The position numbers and the translations under genes were made by a program. Below are positions 34,332 to 43,750 of a DNA stretch of 58,128 bases, piece by piece. Each line of letters starts with the position of its first letter. Position 1 is the stretch's first letter. The notes under the pieces are model-generated. The model ran no database searches, was not told the origin of the DNA, and saw only the letters and a list, made by a program, of their open reading frames with translations. Origin of the DNA: Alphaproteobacteria bacterium (GTDB taxonomy: Bacteria > Pseudomonadota > Alphaproteobacteria > ATCC43930 > CGMCC-115725); assembly GCA_019240125.1 (NCBI GenBank), contig JAFAYW010000332.1, positions 1-58,128 of the forward strand, read 5' to 3'.

Positions 34332-36176
34332 TCACGCTGATTGCCGGGCTAGCAGCGCCGGCGGTTCGATCGGAGCGGGTTCGCCCAACGCAGCCTCGAT
34401 TTCGTTCACTGCGGTCACCAACCCGGTCACCAGCTTATCGGCGGCCGTCGCCGCGAGCACCTCGGCGATCTGGAAATTGCCGGGATCGAGGCCCCAATAG
34501 CCGAGAATGATGCTGGCGCGTCTTACGCGGCGCCGCAAGCGTCGCACCAGATATCGCGTCCGCGCATCCGCCGCGCCACCGAGCATCGACAGGCACACCA
34601 CGCCAACCCCATCGAGCGGCAGGCGGCTAAGATTGAATGCCGACACCGCGTCGGGCGCGAAAACGACGGCGCGATGCCCGCGCAGGCGCAGCATGTGCCG
34701 CAGGATCCACGCCGCGGCGAGATCGAGTTCGCTGCGGCCGGCGAGGCAGACGACCGTCTGTCCCTGCCCGGTCGGCTCATCCTCCATCCAGCCGTCTTCA
34801 GCGAGGTTATCGAGCACACCCGCGAAACCCTCCGCCAGGACTCCGGCGCGGTGCTGTGCCAGCACACCACGATCGCTGTCGCGCTGCGCCATCACCAGCG
34901 CCGGCAAGGCGACCTCGTCAAAGAACGCCTCGATCGATTTTTCCCGGGCGAAGGCCTCGGCCTGTTCGGTAGCCTCTTCGGGATCGTGCGCCAGAAGTCG
35001 CTGATACAGCGTTTCCTCTGGCGACAGTACCGGCTGGTTGCCCAGCAGGATGTCGAGAAATTGCAGATGCGGCACATGGCGCCCGACGACAACGAGGCAG
35101 ACCGTTAACGGCGTCGCCAGGAGCAGCCCGGCGGTTCCCCACAGCCATGTCCAGAATACCGCCGCCGCCGTCACCGCCACCGGCGACAAGCCGGTGCTGC
35201 GGCCGTACAGCCAGGGCTCGACGACATTGCCGACGACCAACTCGACGGAGATGAACAGAAGCACCGTTCCCGCCAGCATGCCCCAGCCCGGCGATACGGC
35301 GATCGCCAGCGCGATCGGGAAGATGGGCGTTAATGCCCCGCCAAGATAAGGAATGTAGCGCAATACAATACCGACCAGCCCCCATAGCGCGGCGTTTGGA
35401 ATGCCGATCACCCAGAGGCCGATTCCGACCGGCACGCCATAGGTGATGCCGACGGCGAGCTGCATCAGCAGGTATCGACTGACCCGCTCTGCGGCCTCGT
35501 TCATCGCCGAGGTCGTGCGATGGAAGTCGCGCGCACCCGCAAGACGCAGAACGCGATTTCGCAGATCCTCCCGCTTCAACAGCATCATCACCGCGAAAAG
35601 CAGCACGAGGCCGGTGGACGCTATCGGCGATACAAGCGGCCCGACGATTTCGCGCACGACCCCGAGCGACGCCGGCTCGGACGGCCGGATCTGCACCGGC
35701 ACGGGCGGCCCCGCTCCTGCCGCCGCGGTGGCACCGTCGCCGGATGTAAGCTCATCGTTCAGATCGTGGAAAACATGCGATACCCGCTCAAACAATCCGG
35801 AGCCCGGGACACCGCTCAGCGAGCGCACCTTGGTGCTGATATTGGTTTCGTATTGCGGCAGGTTCTGCATCAGGTTGACGGCCTCCTCGCCGATCGCCGC
35901 GATCAACCCAACAATCACGATGAACGCGAGAAAGACGGTGCCGAGCACGGCAGGGGCGCGTCCGAGGCCACGGCGCTGCAGCCAGAAAACGGCGGGAGAC
36001 AACATCAGGCTGAGCAAGAGGGCAAGCGCCAGCGGCTCCAGGACCGGCCGGGAGAAATAGATGCCGGCGATGGTAATCGCGGCGACAACCAGCGCGGGCA
36101 TCGCCCGGGCTGTGCCGCTTTCCTGCGGTGTGCCGCTCTCGGCGAGCGGGCGGCGATCCGTTACTTCGTCGACCAT
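34332..36176 (-). CDS. AI-2E family transporter with extra C-terminal cytoplasmic domain
   Basis: 614 residues. Residues about 25-385 form the PerM/AI-2E permease core, with paired N-terminal helices, a soluble insert (residues 110-175), and the characteristic YIPYLGGALTPIFPIALAI region. After it comes an additional roughly 220-residue part. Residues about 475-600 alternate strands and helices (TVVCLAGRSELDLAAAWIL, RGHRAVVFAPDAV, GVGVVCLSML, ASIILGYWGL), like a Rossmann or B12-binding-type fold without the DxHxxG motif. GGAGG precedes the ATG. The substrate is unknown; relatives move small molecules or Na+/H+. Confidence 0.82.
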   Translation of the reverse strand: MVDEVTDRRPLAESGTPQESGTARAMPALVVAAITIAGIYFSRPVLEPLALALLLSLMLSPAVFWLQRRGLGRAPAVLGTVFLAFIVIVGLIAAIGEEAVNLMQNLPQYETNISTKVRSLSGVPGSGLFERVSHVFHDLNDELTSGDGATAAAGAGPPVPVQIRPSEPASLGVVREIVGPLVSPIASTGLVLLFAVMMLLKREDLRNRVLRLAGARDFHRTTSAMNEAAERVSRYLLMQLAVGITYGVPVGIGLWVIGIPNAALWGLVGIVLRYIPYLGGALTPIFPIALAIAVSPGWGMLAGTVLLFISVELVVGNVVEPWLYGRSTGLSPVAVTAAAVFWTWLWGTAGLLLATPLTVCLVVVGRHVPHLQFLDILLGNQPVLSPEETLYQRLLAHDPEEATEQAEAFAREKSIEAFFDEVALPALVMAQRDSDRGVLAQHRAGVLAEGFAGVLDNLAEDGWMEDEPTGQGQTVVCLAGRSELDLAAAWILRHMLRLRGHRAVVFAPDAVSAFNLSRLPLDGVGVVCLSMLGGAADARTRYLVRRLRRRVRRASIILGYWGLDPGNFQIAEVLAATAADKLVTGLVTAVNEIEAALGEPAPIEPPALLARQSA

Positions 36177-36230
36177 CTGCGCCTCCGCTAGGAGAACGGC
36201 TCAGACGCAAACTTATCCCGCAAAGAAGAT

Positions 36231-36258
36231 GCCCTCTCCCATTGCACTGGGAGAGGGC
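36231..36258 (-). terminator. Palindromic terminator downstream of clpB
   Basis: GCCCTCTCCCA (36231-36241) and TGGGAGAGGGC (36248-36258) form a perfect 11-pair stem with a six-base loop. On the minus strand it is followed by ATCTTCTTTG. The sequence is of the type dispersed as palindromic repeats in many proteobacteria, apparently serving here as the clpB terminator. Confidence 0.65.
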
Positions 36259-36275
36259 TGTAGAGGTGGGAAGGC

Positions 36276-38957
36276 TTAGTGCAGCGCGCTGCTGCTGCCG
36301 CCACCCGCGGCCGGCGCCAAGGCAAAGCCGATGGGCGGCCGATCAGGCGCCTTAAAGCCTTGCGGCCGGTCCGCCTCGACCGCAACGCCGTCTAAGGCGA
36401 GACGACCGTCCAGGATCGAGAGGGCGAGGATGCGGTGCCCGGCGGTCTCGATGACCTCGTCCTCGTCCAGCAGGCGCTCGGCTATCGGGTCTTCCACCAG
36501 GCCTTGGATTGCCCGCTTCAGCGGCCGGGCACCGAAGGCCGGGTCCCAACCGAGTTCAGCCAGGCGACGCCGCGCCGCATCATCTGCCGTCAGCACGAGA
36601 CCGCGTTCCGCCAGCCGCTCGTTGACCCGCGTCAGTTGGATGTCGACGATCCGCCCCATCTCCTCGCGGCCCAGTCGCCCGAAGACCAGCACATCGTCGA
36701 GCCGGTTGAGGAATTCCGGCCGGAAGGCGCGGCGTACCGCATCCATGACCTCGTCGCGGGCATGGGCCAGCGGTTCATCTTCGCCTAGCGCCAACAAGGC
36801 CTCGGCGCCGAGATTCGACGTCATGATCATGATCGCGTGGCGGAAATCCGCGGTGCGTCCCTGGCCATCGGTCAAACGCCCGTCTTCCAATGCCTGCAAC
36901 AGCACGTTCAGCACATCCGGGTGCGCCTTCTCGACCTCGTCGAGCAGGACGACCTGATACGGCTTGCGCCGGATCTTTTCGGCCAGCGTGCCGCCATCGT
37001 CATAGCCGACATAGCCTGGCGGCGAGCCGATCATGCGCGAGACTGTGTGTCGCTCCATGTACTCCGACATATCGAGGCGGGTGACGGCGTTCTCGTCGTC
37101 GAACAGGAACTCGGCCAGCGCCTTGGCAAGCTCGGTCTTGCCGACCCCGGTCGGGCCGAGGAACAGGAACGATCCCGTCGGCCGCATCGGATCCTTGAGG
37201 CCGGCCCGGGCCCGCCGTACCGCTTTTGACACGGCGCGGACTGCCTCGCGCTGCCCGACGACACGCTCGGTCAACTTGGCCTCCATGTCCTTGAGGCGCT
37301 GCCGCTCCGCTTCGAGCATCTTCTCGACCGGGATCCCGGTCCAGCGGGTCACGACCGCGGCGACGTCGCGAACTCCAACTTCCTCGCGTTCGGTCGAGGC
37401 GCGAGCCTCGGTCTCGGCCAGCCGCTTCTCCAGGTCAGGAATGACCGAATAGGTCAGTTCGCCGGCCTTGCTCCAGTCGCCGTCGCGCTGTGCACGCTCC
37501 AGTGCTGTGCGTGCCTGGTCGAGTTCCTCCTTGAGGCGACGGCCGCCGGTGCGGCGCGACTGCGAGGCGCGCCAGATTTCCTCGGCCGACGCTTCCTCTT
37601 TCTCGGCATCGACCAGCTCGGCTTCGAGTTTTTGCAGACGCTCCTGCGAGGCGCGATCCGGCTCGGCGCGCAGCGCCTCGCGCTCGATCTTGAGCTGCAT
37701 GACGCGACGGCTGATCGCATCCAGAGTCTCGGGCTTGCTGTCGATCGCGATGCGGACGCGCGAGGATGCTTCATCAACTAGGTCGATTGCCTTATCCGGC
37801 AAGCGGCGATCGCCGATGTAGCGCGCGCCCAACTGCACCGCCGCGACAATCGCCGCGTCGGTGATGCGCACGCCGTGATGCACCTCATAGCGGCTTTTCA
37901 GACCACGCAGGATCGAGATCGCGTCGTCACCCGACGGTTCGTCGATCGAGACTGGCTGGAACCGCCGGGCCAGCGCGGCATCCTTTTCGATGTAGCGCCG
38001 ATACTCATCGGGCGTAGTGGCGCCGATGCAGCGCAGCTCGCCGCGCGCCAGTGCGGGTTTCAGCATGTTCGAGGCATCGACGCCGCCGTCGATGCGGCCC
38101 GCGCCGACCAGCATGTGCAGCTCATCGATAAAGACGATGATGCGGCCGGCCGCCGCCTGGATCTCCGCCAGCACGGCCTTCAGCCGCTCCTCGAACTCCC
38201 CGCGGAACTTGGCGCCGGCGATCAGCTGTGTCAGATCGAGCGCCAGTACCCGGCGGTCCTTCAAACCCTCGGGGACGTCGCCAGCCGCCAGACGCTGCGC
38301 CAGCCCCTCGACGACGGCGGTCTTGCCGACCCCTGGCTCGCCGATCAGCACCGGGTTGTTCTTGGTACGACGCGCTAGGACCTGGATGGTGCGGCGAATT
38401 TCGTCGTCGCGCCCGATCACCGGGTCGAGCTTGCCGGCGCGCGCTTCCTCGGTCAGGTCTCGGGCGTATTTTGCCAGCGCTTCCCAATTCTGTTCAGCGG
38501 ATGGGGCATCTGCCGTGCGCCCCTGGCGCATGCGCTCGACGGCCTCGCCCAGACCGGCCGGATTGACGCCCGCACGAGTGAAGATAGGGCGCAGGCTCCG
38601 CTGCCCCGCGAGGCTCGCCAACAGCCGCTCGGCGGTGACAAAGCGGTCGCCGCTGGCCCGCGCGGATTCGCCGGCGCTCTGTAAGACAGCCGCCAATTCG
38701 GGTGACATGTAAATCGGATGCGGTCCGTCGCTGGTAGCCTTTGGCAACCGCTCGAGGCGCTCCTCGGCACTGGTCCGCAGCAATTCGGGATCGCCGCCGG
38801 CATCATGCAGCAAGTGGCTGGCCAGACCCTCGGGGTCTTCCAGAAGGGCTTTCAACAGATGCTCGGGAAGACAATTCTGATGGCGCCCGGCTAGGGCTTC
38901 CATCTGCGCCGCCTGCAACAGGGCACGCGCACGCTCGGTGAAATTAGCGAAGTCCAA
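36276..38957 (-). CDS. clpB: ATP-dependent chaperone ClpB
   Basis: An 893-residue Hsp100 disaggregase. The N-terminal double-Clp domain starts at [13 protein letters not shown]. The first AAA+ module has Walker A GEPGVGKT and Walker B VFIDELH. The coiled-coil M domain, with long Glu/Arg-rich helices, is intact, which separates it from ClpA/ClpC. The second AAA+ module has GPTGVGKT and [20 protein letters not shown]. It resolves protein aggregates with DnaK. The TTG at 38957 is preferred because it gives the canonical MDFANFTER start with GGAG eight bases upstream; a GTG at 38966 is an alternative. Confidence 0.95.
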   Translation of the reverse strand: MDFANFTERARALLQAAQMEALAGRHQNCLPEHLLKALLEDPEGLASHLLHDAGGDPELLRTSAEERLERLPKATSDGPHPIYMSPELAAVLQSAGESARASGDRFVTAERLLASLAGQRSLRPIFTRAGVNPAGLGEAVERMRQGRTADAPSAEQNWEALAKYARDLTEEARAGKLDPVIGRDDEIRRTIQVLARRTKNNPVLIGEPGVGKTAVVEGLAQRLAAGDVPEGLKDRRVLALDLTQLIAGAKFRGEFEERLKAVLAEIQAAAGRIIVFIDELHMLVGAGRIDGGVDASNMLKPALARGELRCIGATTPDEYRRYIEKDAALARRFQPVSIDEPSGDDAISILRGLKSRYEVHHGVRITDAAIVAAVQLGARYIGDRRLPDKAIDLVDEASSRVRIAIDSKPETLDAISRRVMQLKIEREALRAEPDRASQERLQKLEAELVDAEKEEASAEEIWRASQSRRTGGRRLKEELDQARTALERAQRDGDWSKAGELTYSVIPDLEKRLAETEARASTEREEVGVRDVAAVVTRWTGIPVEKMLEAERQRLKDMEAKLTERVVGQREAVRAVSKAVRRARAGLKDPMRPTGSFLFLGPTGVGKTELAKALAEFLFDDENAVTRLDMSEYMERHTVSRMIGSPPGYVGYDDGGTLAEKIRRKPYQVVLLDEVEKAHPDVLNVLLQALEDGRLTDGQGRTADFRHAIMIMTSNLGAEALLALGEDEPLAHARDEVMDAVRRAFRPEFLNRLDDVLVFGRLGREEMGRIVDIQLTRVNERLAERGLVLTADDAARRRLAELGWDPAFGARPLKRAIQGLVEDPIAERLLDEDEVIETAGHRILALSILDGRLALDGVAVEADRPQGFKAPDRPPIGFALAPAAGGGSSSALH

Positions 38958-39054
38958 GATCGGCACTCCGTTATTCGACCATCCCGCCCTGCATGAGGCG
39001 CGGGAGGTGCCTTAAAGGGACTCGCCCAATGCGCAATCTCCAGGCACTTTCGAA

Positions 39055-39083
39055 AGATGGGCGAGGCTTGTTAACCTTTCAAG
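39055..39083 (-). promoter_or_regulatory. Heat-shock (sigma-32/RpoH) promoter of clpB
   Basis: On the minus strand CTTGAAA (39083-39077) is separated by about 15 bases from GCCCATCTT (39062-39054). This fits the RpoH consensus CTTGAA - spacer - CCCATnT. It is about 100 bases upstream of clpB, a classic RpoH target. Confidence 0.65.
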
Positions 39084-39247
39084 CAGCGCCAGGGATTAGC
39101 GGGGTTCTGCGCCTAAAGCCGCAGCCTCGTGACGCGCTGCGCGGCGGGCGCAACCCGCCTACGGTTTAAGCCTCCTTTAATCATTCCGTCATCTAATCGA
39201 GTGGGATAAAGCCTCCGCCGGTCCGCCGGCATACCGCGCGAAAGACG

Positions 39248-41005
39248 ATGAACCCAGAGCTTGCCAGGTTCGTGACCGATATCCCGGCTGCCATCGCACT
39301 GTTCGATGCGGAGCAGCGTTACATCTCCGCAAGCCGCGAGTGGGTCGCGGCTCTGGGCCTTATGCGGGGGCCGCTCGCCGGTCGGCGGCATGACGAGATC
39401 AGCCGGATCGCCAGCGCTCCCCTCAATGAGGTGCTGCGTCGCACGCTGGGTGGCGAAAGCATTGAGTTCTGGCGCTTCAGCGACAGCCGCCTGCCGCAGA
39501 AATCGGCGTTCAATGCCCAGCCGTACACCGCGCCGGATGGCAAGGTTACCGGCGCCACAGTTGTGCTCGGACCGGCCAGCGGATCGCGCCCGGATCAAAC
39601 GACGCCACTGGCAGATCCATTGACCGGCCTCGCCGAGCGCCGGGAGTTTGCCGCGCGCCTGCGCAGCATTCTGGAGGAGCAGGACCCGGCGCAGCGCGCG
39701 GTCGTGGTGTTTTCGCTCAGCCTCGACAATCTGCGTACGATCAACAACCTGCACGGCACCCATGTCGGCGATGAGATCGTCAAGGTCACCGCGGAACGAC
39801 TTACCGCGGGTACGCGCTCCACACCACAAGACCAATCTGGCAGCGCCCGCCCCGCCGATATGGTAGCGCGCCTCGGGCCCGGCCTTTTCGGGATCATCGG
39901 CGGGTCGGCGCCGGGCGATTGCGAAGAGTTGGCCGCCCGCCTGCTGCGCATTGTCCAGAACCCAATCGCCATTGCCGGGAAGGCGCTGCGGCTCAACGCG
40001 AGCATCGCCTCGATCGTCACCGGTGAGGCGCATGCGACCGAAGAGGACGTGTTGCGCGATCTCGACCTTGCCTTGCTGCACGCGCAAAGCGTCGGCCCAA
40101 ACCGGGTCGTCGCCTGGGAGCCGGCACTGACCAGTGCCGCCAGCGAGCGCTATGCGCTCGCCGAGCAGTTGCGCCGGGCCTTCGACAATGGCGAGTTCGC
40201 GCTGCATTACCAGCCGGTGATGCGGCTGCGCGACAATCGCATGATCGGCGCCGAGGCGTTGTTGCGGTGGAACCACCCGAGCGACGGGCTGGTCTCACCC
40301 GGAGGGTTCCTGCCGGTGCTGGAGGAAAGCGGACTGATTCTCGAGGTCGGCAGCTGGATCATCCGTGAGGCGGTCCGCCAGTTCGAATCGTGGCACCTCC
40401 TTTATGGCCGCGACATCGTCGAATGGATCGCGATCAATCTGTCAGAACGGCAATTCATCGATCCGGCACCGTTGCTCGCGACGTTGCGGGCATTGCACGG
40501 CAGCGGCTTTTCGGTGAACCGGCTCAAGTTCGAGATTGGCGAAACCGCTCTGACGCACAATCCGGAGGTCAGCAGCGCGGCTCTCGCCGAGCTTGAGCGG
40601 CTTGGGGTGCGTGTCGCGATCGACGATTTCGGCACCGGCCACTCATCTCTGACAACGCTGCGCCGCTATCCCGCCGAGGCGGTCAAGATCGATGGCGAGT
40701 TCATTGCCCAGATCGGCACCTCGCAAGGCGAAAAGCTGGTCGATGCCTTGATCGGCATTGCGCAAGGCTATAACGCCTCGATCATCGCCGAGGGGATCGA
40801 GACAGATGAGCAGCGGGCGTTTTTGCGCCGTGGCGGCTGCGAATTGGGCCAGGGCTATTTCTTCGCCGAACCGATGGATGGCGCGCGGCTGGGCGCGCAC
40901 GCGTTGATCCACGCCGTCGCCGGAGAACGCCCGGCCGCGGCGCCCAGCTGGATGCCGCCCCGCCTTAATCCCCGGACATCAACATATCTGTTACCGGCAG
41001 GGTGA
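39248..41005 (+). CDS. PAS / degenerate GGDEF / EAL protein, predicted c-di-GMP phosphodiesterase
   Basis: 585 residues with an N-terminal PAS-like domain (about 10-110) and a GGDEF-fold domain (120-290) whose signature is GPGLF at 210-214, so no cyclase activity is expected. An EAL domain (300-560) has EAL at 336-338. The EAL site looks complete: INLSER, EIGETAL, IDDFGTGHSSL, VKIDGEFI and AEGIETDEQ. It probably hydrolyses c-di-GMP, possibly activated through GTP binding or the PAS domain. No transmembrane segment is seen. The last 41 bases overlap the convergent SDR gene. Confidence 0.88.
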   Translation: MNPELARFVTDIPAAIALFDAEQRYISASREWVAALGLMRGPLAGRRHDEISRIASAPLNEVLRRTLGGESIEFWRFSDSRLPQKSAFNAQPYTAPDGKVTGATVVLGPASGSRPDQTTPLADPLTGLAERREFAARLRSILEEQDPAQRAVVVFSLSLDNLRTINNLHGTHVGDEIVKVTAERLTAGTRSTPQDQSGSARPADMVARLGPGLFGIIGGSAPGDCEELAARLLRIVQNPIAIAGKALRLNASIASIVTGEAHATEEDVLRDLDLALLHAQSVGPNRVVAWEPALTSAASERYALAEQLRRAFDNGEFALHYQPVMRLRDNRMIGAEALLRWNHPSDGLVSPGGFLPVLEESGLILEVGSWIIREAVRQFESWHLLYGRDIVEWIAINLSERQFIDPAPLLATLRALHGSGFSVNRLKFEIGETALTHNPEVSSAALAELERLGVRVAIDDFGTGHSSLTTLRRYPAEAVKIDGEFIAQIGTSQGEKLVDALIGIAQGYNASIIAEGIETDEQRAFLRRGGCELGQGYFFAEPMDGARLGAHALIHAVAGERPAAAPSWMPPRLNPRTSTYLLPAG

Positions 41006-41756
41006 GGCGGTGCGGCGCGTACCGCCCGCCAAACGACATGATCGTATTCACCAAACCGGTAATCACGACGCGCCTGCCGGCCTTCAGCGCGCGATAGCCG
41101 ATCTGCGCCACGCGGTCAGCCCGCATCATGCGGCGCAGCTTCTTCGCCATCAGCGAGTGGTCGGCGCCGGCAACCTCGAAGAACTTTGTCGCAGTGGCTC
41201 CGGGACATAAGGTCGTCACCGTGACTCCGGTGCCGCGCAATTCGTAAGACAGCGCTTCGCCAAGGCTCAGCACGTAGGCTTTGCTGGCGAAATAAACCGC
41301 CATGCGCGGGCCGGGCTGAAACGCCGCCACCGATGCCACGAGCATCACCCGGCCGCGGCCGCGAGCGATCATACCCGGCAGCAAGGCGCGGGTCAGCTGG
41401 GTGAGCGCGACGATGTTGACCTGCATGATCTCGTCAATGCGCGCCGCGTCATTCGCGACAAAACGGCCGGCCGCGCCGAGACCGGCATTGTTGATCAGCA
41501 CGTCGATCTCAAGCGCGCGCCCCGCGATGTCAGCGATGAGCGTCGCTACGCCATCGGGCTGGCTCAAATCGCTGCCGATCACGATTACGTCGCTGCCCTC
41601 GCGGCGCAGCTCCGCCGCCAACTCCTCCATTGCCACGACGCCGCGCGCCGCTAAGACGAGATCGTGGCCGTCGCGCGCCAGCGCGCGCGCCAATTCGGCG
41701 CCAATTCCACCGGATGCACCTGTCACGAGCGCCAGCGGGCGCATTTTGCCGTTCAT
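40965..41756 (-). CDS. Short-chain dehydrogenase/reductase
   Basis: A 263-residue classical SDR: cofactor motif VTGASGGIGAELARAL, NNAG in VLINNAGLGAAGRF, a catalytic Tyr-x3-Lys in YFASKAYVL, and PGATATKFFEVAG. Its C-terminal RRVVITGLVNTIMSFGGRYA is typical of the DltE-like/YqjQ-like SDR group. GAGGAAACAGCG before the ATG supports 41756. The substrate is unknown. Its 3' end overlaps the EAL gene on the other strand. Confidence 0.88.
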   Translation of the reverse strand: MNGKMRPLALVTGASGGIGAELARALARDGHDLVLAARGVVAMEELAAELRREGSDVIVIGSDLSQPDGVATLIADIAGRALEIDVLINNAGLGAAGRFVANDAARIDEIMQVNIVALTQLTRALLPGMIARGRGRVMLVASVAAFQPGPRMAVYFASKAYVLSLGEALSYELRGTGVTVTTLCPGATATKFFEVAGADHSLMAKKLRRMMRADRVAQIGYRALKAGRRVVITGLVNTIMSFGGRYAPHRLTLPVTDMLMSGD

Positions 41757-41837
41757 CGCTGTTTCCTCTCTCGTCGACATCGGGCTCGCCCCGGCCACAA
41801 AGTAGTGCGCCCGGCGACCGCAACCAGGAGCTTTGTC

Positions 41838-42308
41838 GTGACGATCAAATCTGTTTTCGGCGCCGCGGCGCTGCTCGCCTCGTGCGGTCTCGCCGCGCAC
41901 GCTGCCGATACCATCAAGCCGGGACGCTGGGAGTTCACCTCGCAGATGCAGGCGCCTGCCATGCCGCAACTGCCGCCCGGCACGCAGCTACCGCCCGGGA
42001 TGCAGATGCCGCAGGGCGGTGGCATGAGCGCCAGCCACACCAGCTGCATCGATGCCGACCGCGCGATCCCGACCGACCCGCGACCGGAATGCAAGGTCCA
42101 AAGCCTGCAGCGCGACGGCAGCACGATCAACTGGACGACAGTGTGCACGACGCCGCAGGGCGCGGTGCAGTCGAGCGGCGCGGCGCGCTACTCAGGCGAC
42201 ACCATGCAGGCCAACATGACGACGCAGATCCCGCAGGCCGGCGGCCGGTTTATGACCACCACCCAGCGGATCACCGGCCGCTATCTGGGCGCTTGCACGA
42301 CGCGTTAA
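41838..42308 (+). CDS. DUF3617 family exported protein
   Basis: 156 residues starting at GTG, seven bases after AGGAG. A signal sequence is present. Both a lipobox-like LASC (C16) and a signal peptidase I site after AHA are possible, so it may be a lipoprotein or a soluble periplasmic protein. The mature part starts ADTIKPGRWEFTSQM, the family's usual G-x-W-E opening, has a Pro/Gln-rich loop, and includes conserved cysteines (SCIDAD, ECKV, TVC, GAC). Function is unknown. Confidence 0.8.
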   Translation: MTIKSVFGAAALLASCGLAAHAADTIKPGRWEFTSQMQAPAMPQLPPGTQLPPGMQMPQGGGMSASHTSCIDADRAIPTDPRPECKVQSLQRDGSTINWTTVCTTPQGAVQSSGAARYSGDTMQANMTTQIPQAGGRFMTTTQRITGRYLGACTTR

Positions 42309-42338
42309 CGGAACTCGCGTGCTTCGCGTTTGATTCGA

Positions 42339-43667
42339 TCAGGCCGAGATCGGGGCGGTCTGGGGCGCGCGCTCGAGGGCCGGGCTGACACGCAACAGCA
42401 TGATCGCCACCGCGCCGAGCGCCGCGACGACCGCGAGGCAGAGCAGGCCGGAGGTGAAAGACCCGGTGGCGTCCTTGAGCCACCCCATCACAAATGGGCC
42501 GGCAAACCCTGAGAGGTTGCCGAGCGAATTGATAATTGCAATCCCGGCAGCGGCCGAGGCGCCGGTCAGGAAGCTCGACGGGATTGGCCAGAACATCGGC
42601 GGCACCGCCGACACGCCGATCTGGGCAAAGCACAGCAGCGCCATCTTGAGCACCGGATTGTCGATAAAGCCGGAAAGGCCGATGCCGAGCGCCGCCATCC
42701 CCAAGGCAAAAGCGACATGGCCGCGGCGCTCCAGGGTATGGTCGGAATGGCGGCTCAGCAGGACCATGCCGATCGCGCCAAAGACAAACGGCAGCGCGGA
42801 GACGACGCCCGTCATGAAGTTCGTCAGGCCAAATCCCTTGACGATGGTCGGCAGGAAATAGCTGACACCGTAACTGCCGCCGTTCAGGCAGAAATAGACA
42901 AGAGCGAGGGTCAGGATGCGCGGGTCGGCGATCGCCGCGCCGAGGCTGAAATGCCCCGCCACCCGTTCCTTCTGCTGGCGCTCGGCCGCGAGCCGGGTCT
43001 CCAGCCAGTCGCGTTCGGCCGATGACAGCCAGGTCGCCTCATGCGGGCGGTCGGTGAGATAGAGAAGCACGACCACAGCCACCAGACAGGCCGGTACGCC
43101 TTCGAGGATGAACAGCCATTGCCAGCCGTCGAGGCCGGCGCCGCTCACATTGAGCAGGGCACCGGAAACCGGCGCGCCGACGATCGACGAAAATGGTATC
43201 GCCAGCATGAAGAAGCTGACGATGCGGGCACGGTACACCGACGGAAACCACAGCGTCAGATAAAAGATGACCCCCGGAAAGAACCCCGCCTCCGCCATCC
43301 CAAGCAGAAAGCGCAGGACATAGAAGGTATGCTCGGTCGACAGCCCGGTGGCGCGCGAAATATGCGGAATGAAGGCGAACGCCGCCGAGATCACTCCCCA
43401 GGTGATCATGATGCGGGCGATCCATTTGCGCGCGCCAAAGCGGTCGAGCGCCAGATTTGACGGCAGTTCAAGCAGGAAATACGCGATGAAGAACAGCCCG
43501 GCCCCGAGGCCGAACATGCTGGCATTGAGGTTCAGCGCCGCGTTCATCTGCAATGCCGCGAAACCGACGTTGACGCGGTCGAGGTATGCGATGAAGTAAC
43601 AAAAGCACAAAAACGGCACGAGCCGGATGATGATCTTCCGGATTGTCGCGCGCTCCACCGCATCCAT
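42339..43667 (-). CDS. MFS transporter, ACS family
   Basis: A 442-residue twelve-helix transporter. The signature YFIAYLDRVNVGFAALQMN follows helix 1, and AEAGFFPGVIFYLTLWFP and PVFGPF-like helix 11 segments are typical of ACS permeases for hexuronates, phthalates or hydroxyphenylacetate. GGAG lies upstream of the ATG. The gene for a haloacid dehalogenase-type hydrolase precedes it on the same strand with a 75-base gap, so the transporter may import that enzyme's substrate, which is inference. Confidence 0.88.
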   Translation of the reverse strand: MDAVERATIRKIIIRLVPFLCFCYFIAYLDRVNVGFAALQMNAALNLNASMFGLGAGLFFIAYFLLELPSNLALDRFGARKWIARIMITWGVISAAFAFIPHISRATGLSTEHTFYVLRFLLGMAEAGFFPGVIFYLTLWFPSVYRARIVSFFMLAIPFSSIVGAPVSGALLNVSGAGLDGWQWLFILEGVPACLVAVVVLLYLTDRPHEATWLSSAERDWLETRLAAERQQKERVAGHFSLGAAIADPRILTLALVYFCLNGGSYGVSYFLPTIVKGFGLTNFMTGVVSALPFVFGAIGMVLLSRHSDHTLERRGHVAFALGMAALGIGLSGFIDNPVLKMALLCFAQIGVSAVPPMFWPIPSSFLTGASAAAGIAIINSLGNLSGFAGPFVMGWLKDATGSFTSGLLCLAVVAALGAVAIMLLRVSPALERAPQTAPISA

Positions 43668-43750
43668 TTCCGCCGTCTCCTTGATGACCAGCCCCCCGAG
43701 AGTGAGCGAGCGGCTTTTAACTATAGCGGCTAACTAGCGGGCCAGTCCCG

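Noticed and set aside
39248..41005. Active diguanylate cyclase
   Set aside because: The GGDEF signature is replaced by GPGLF, so cyclase activity is not expected.
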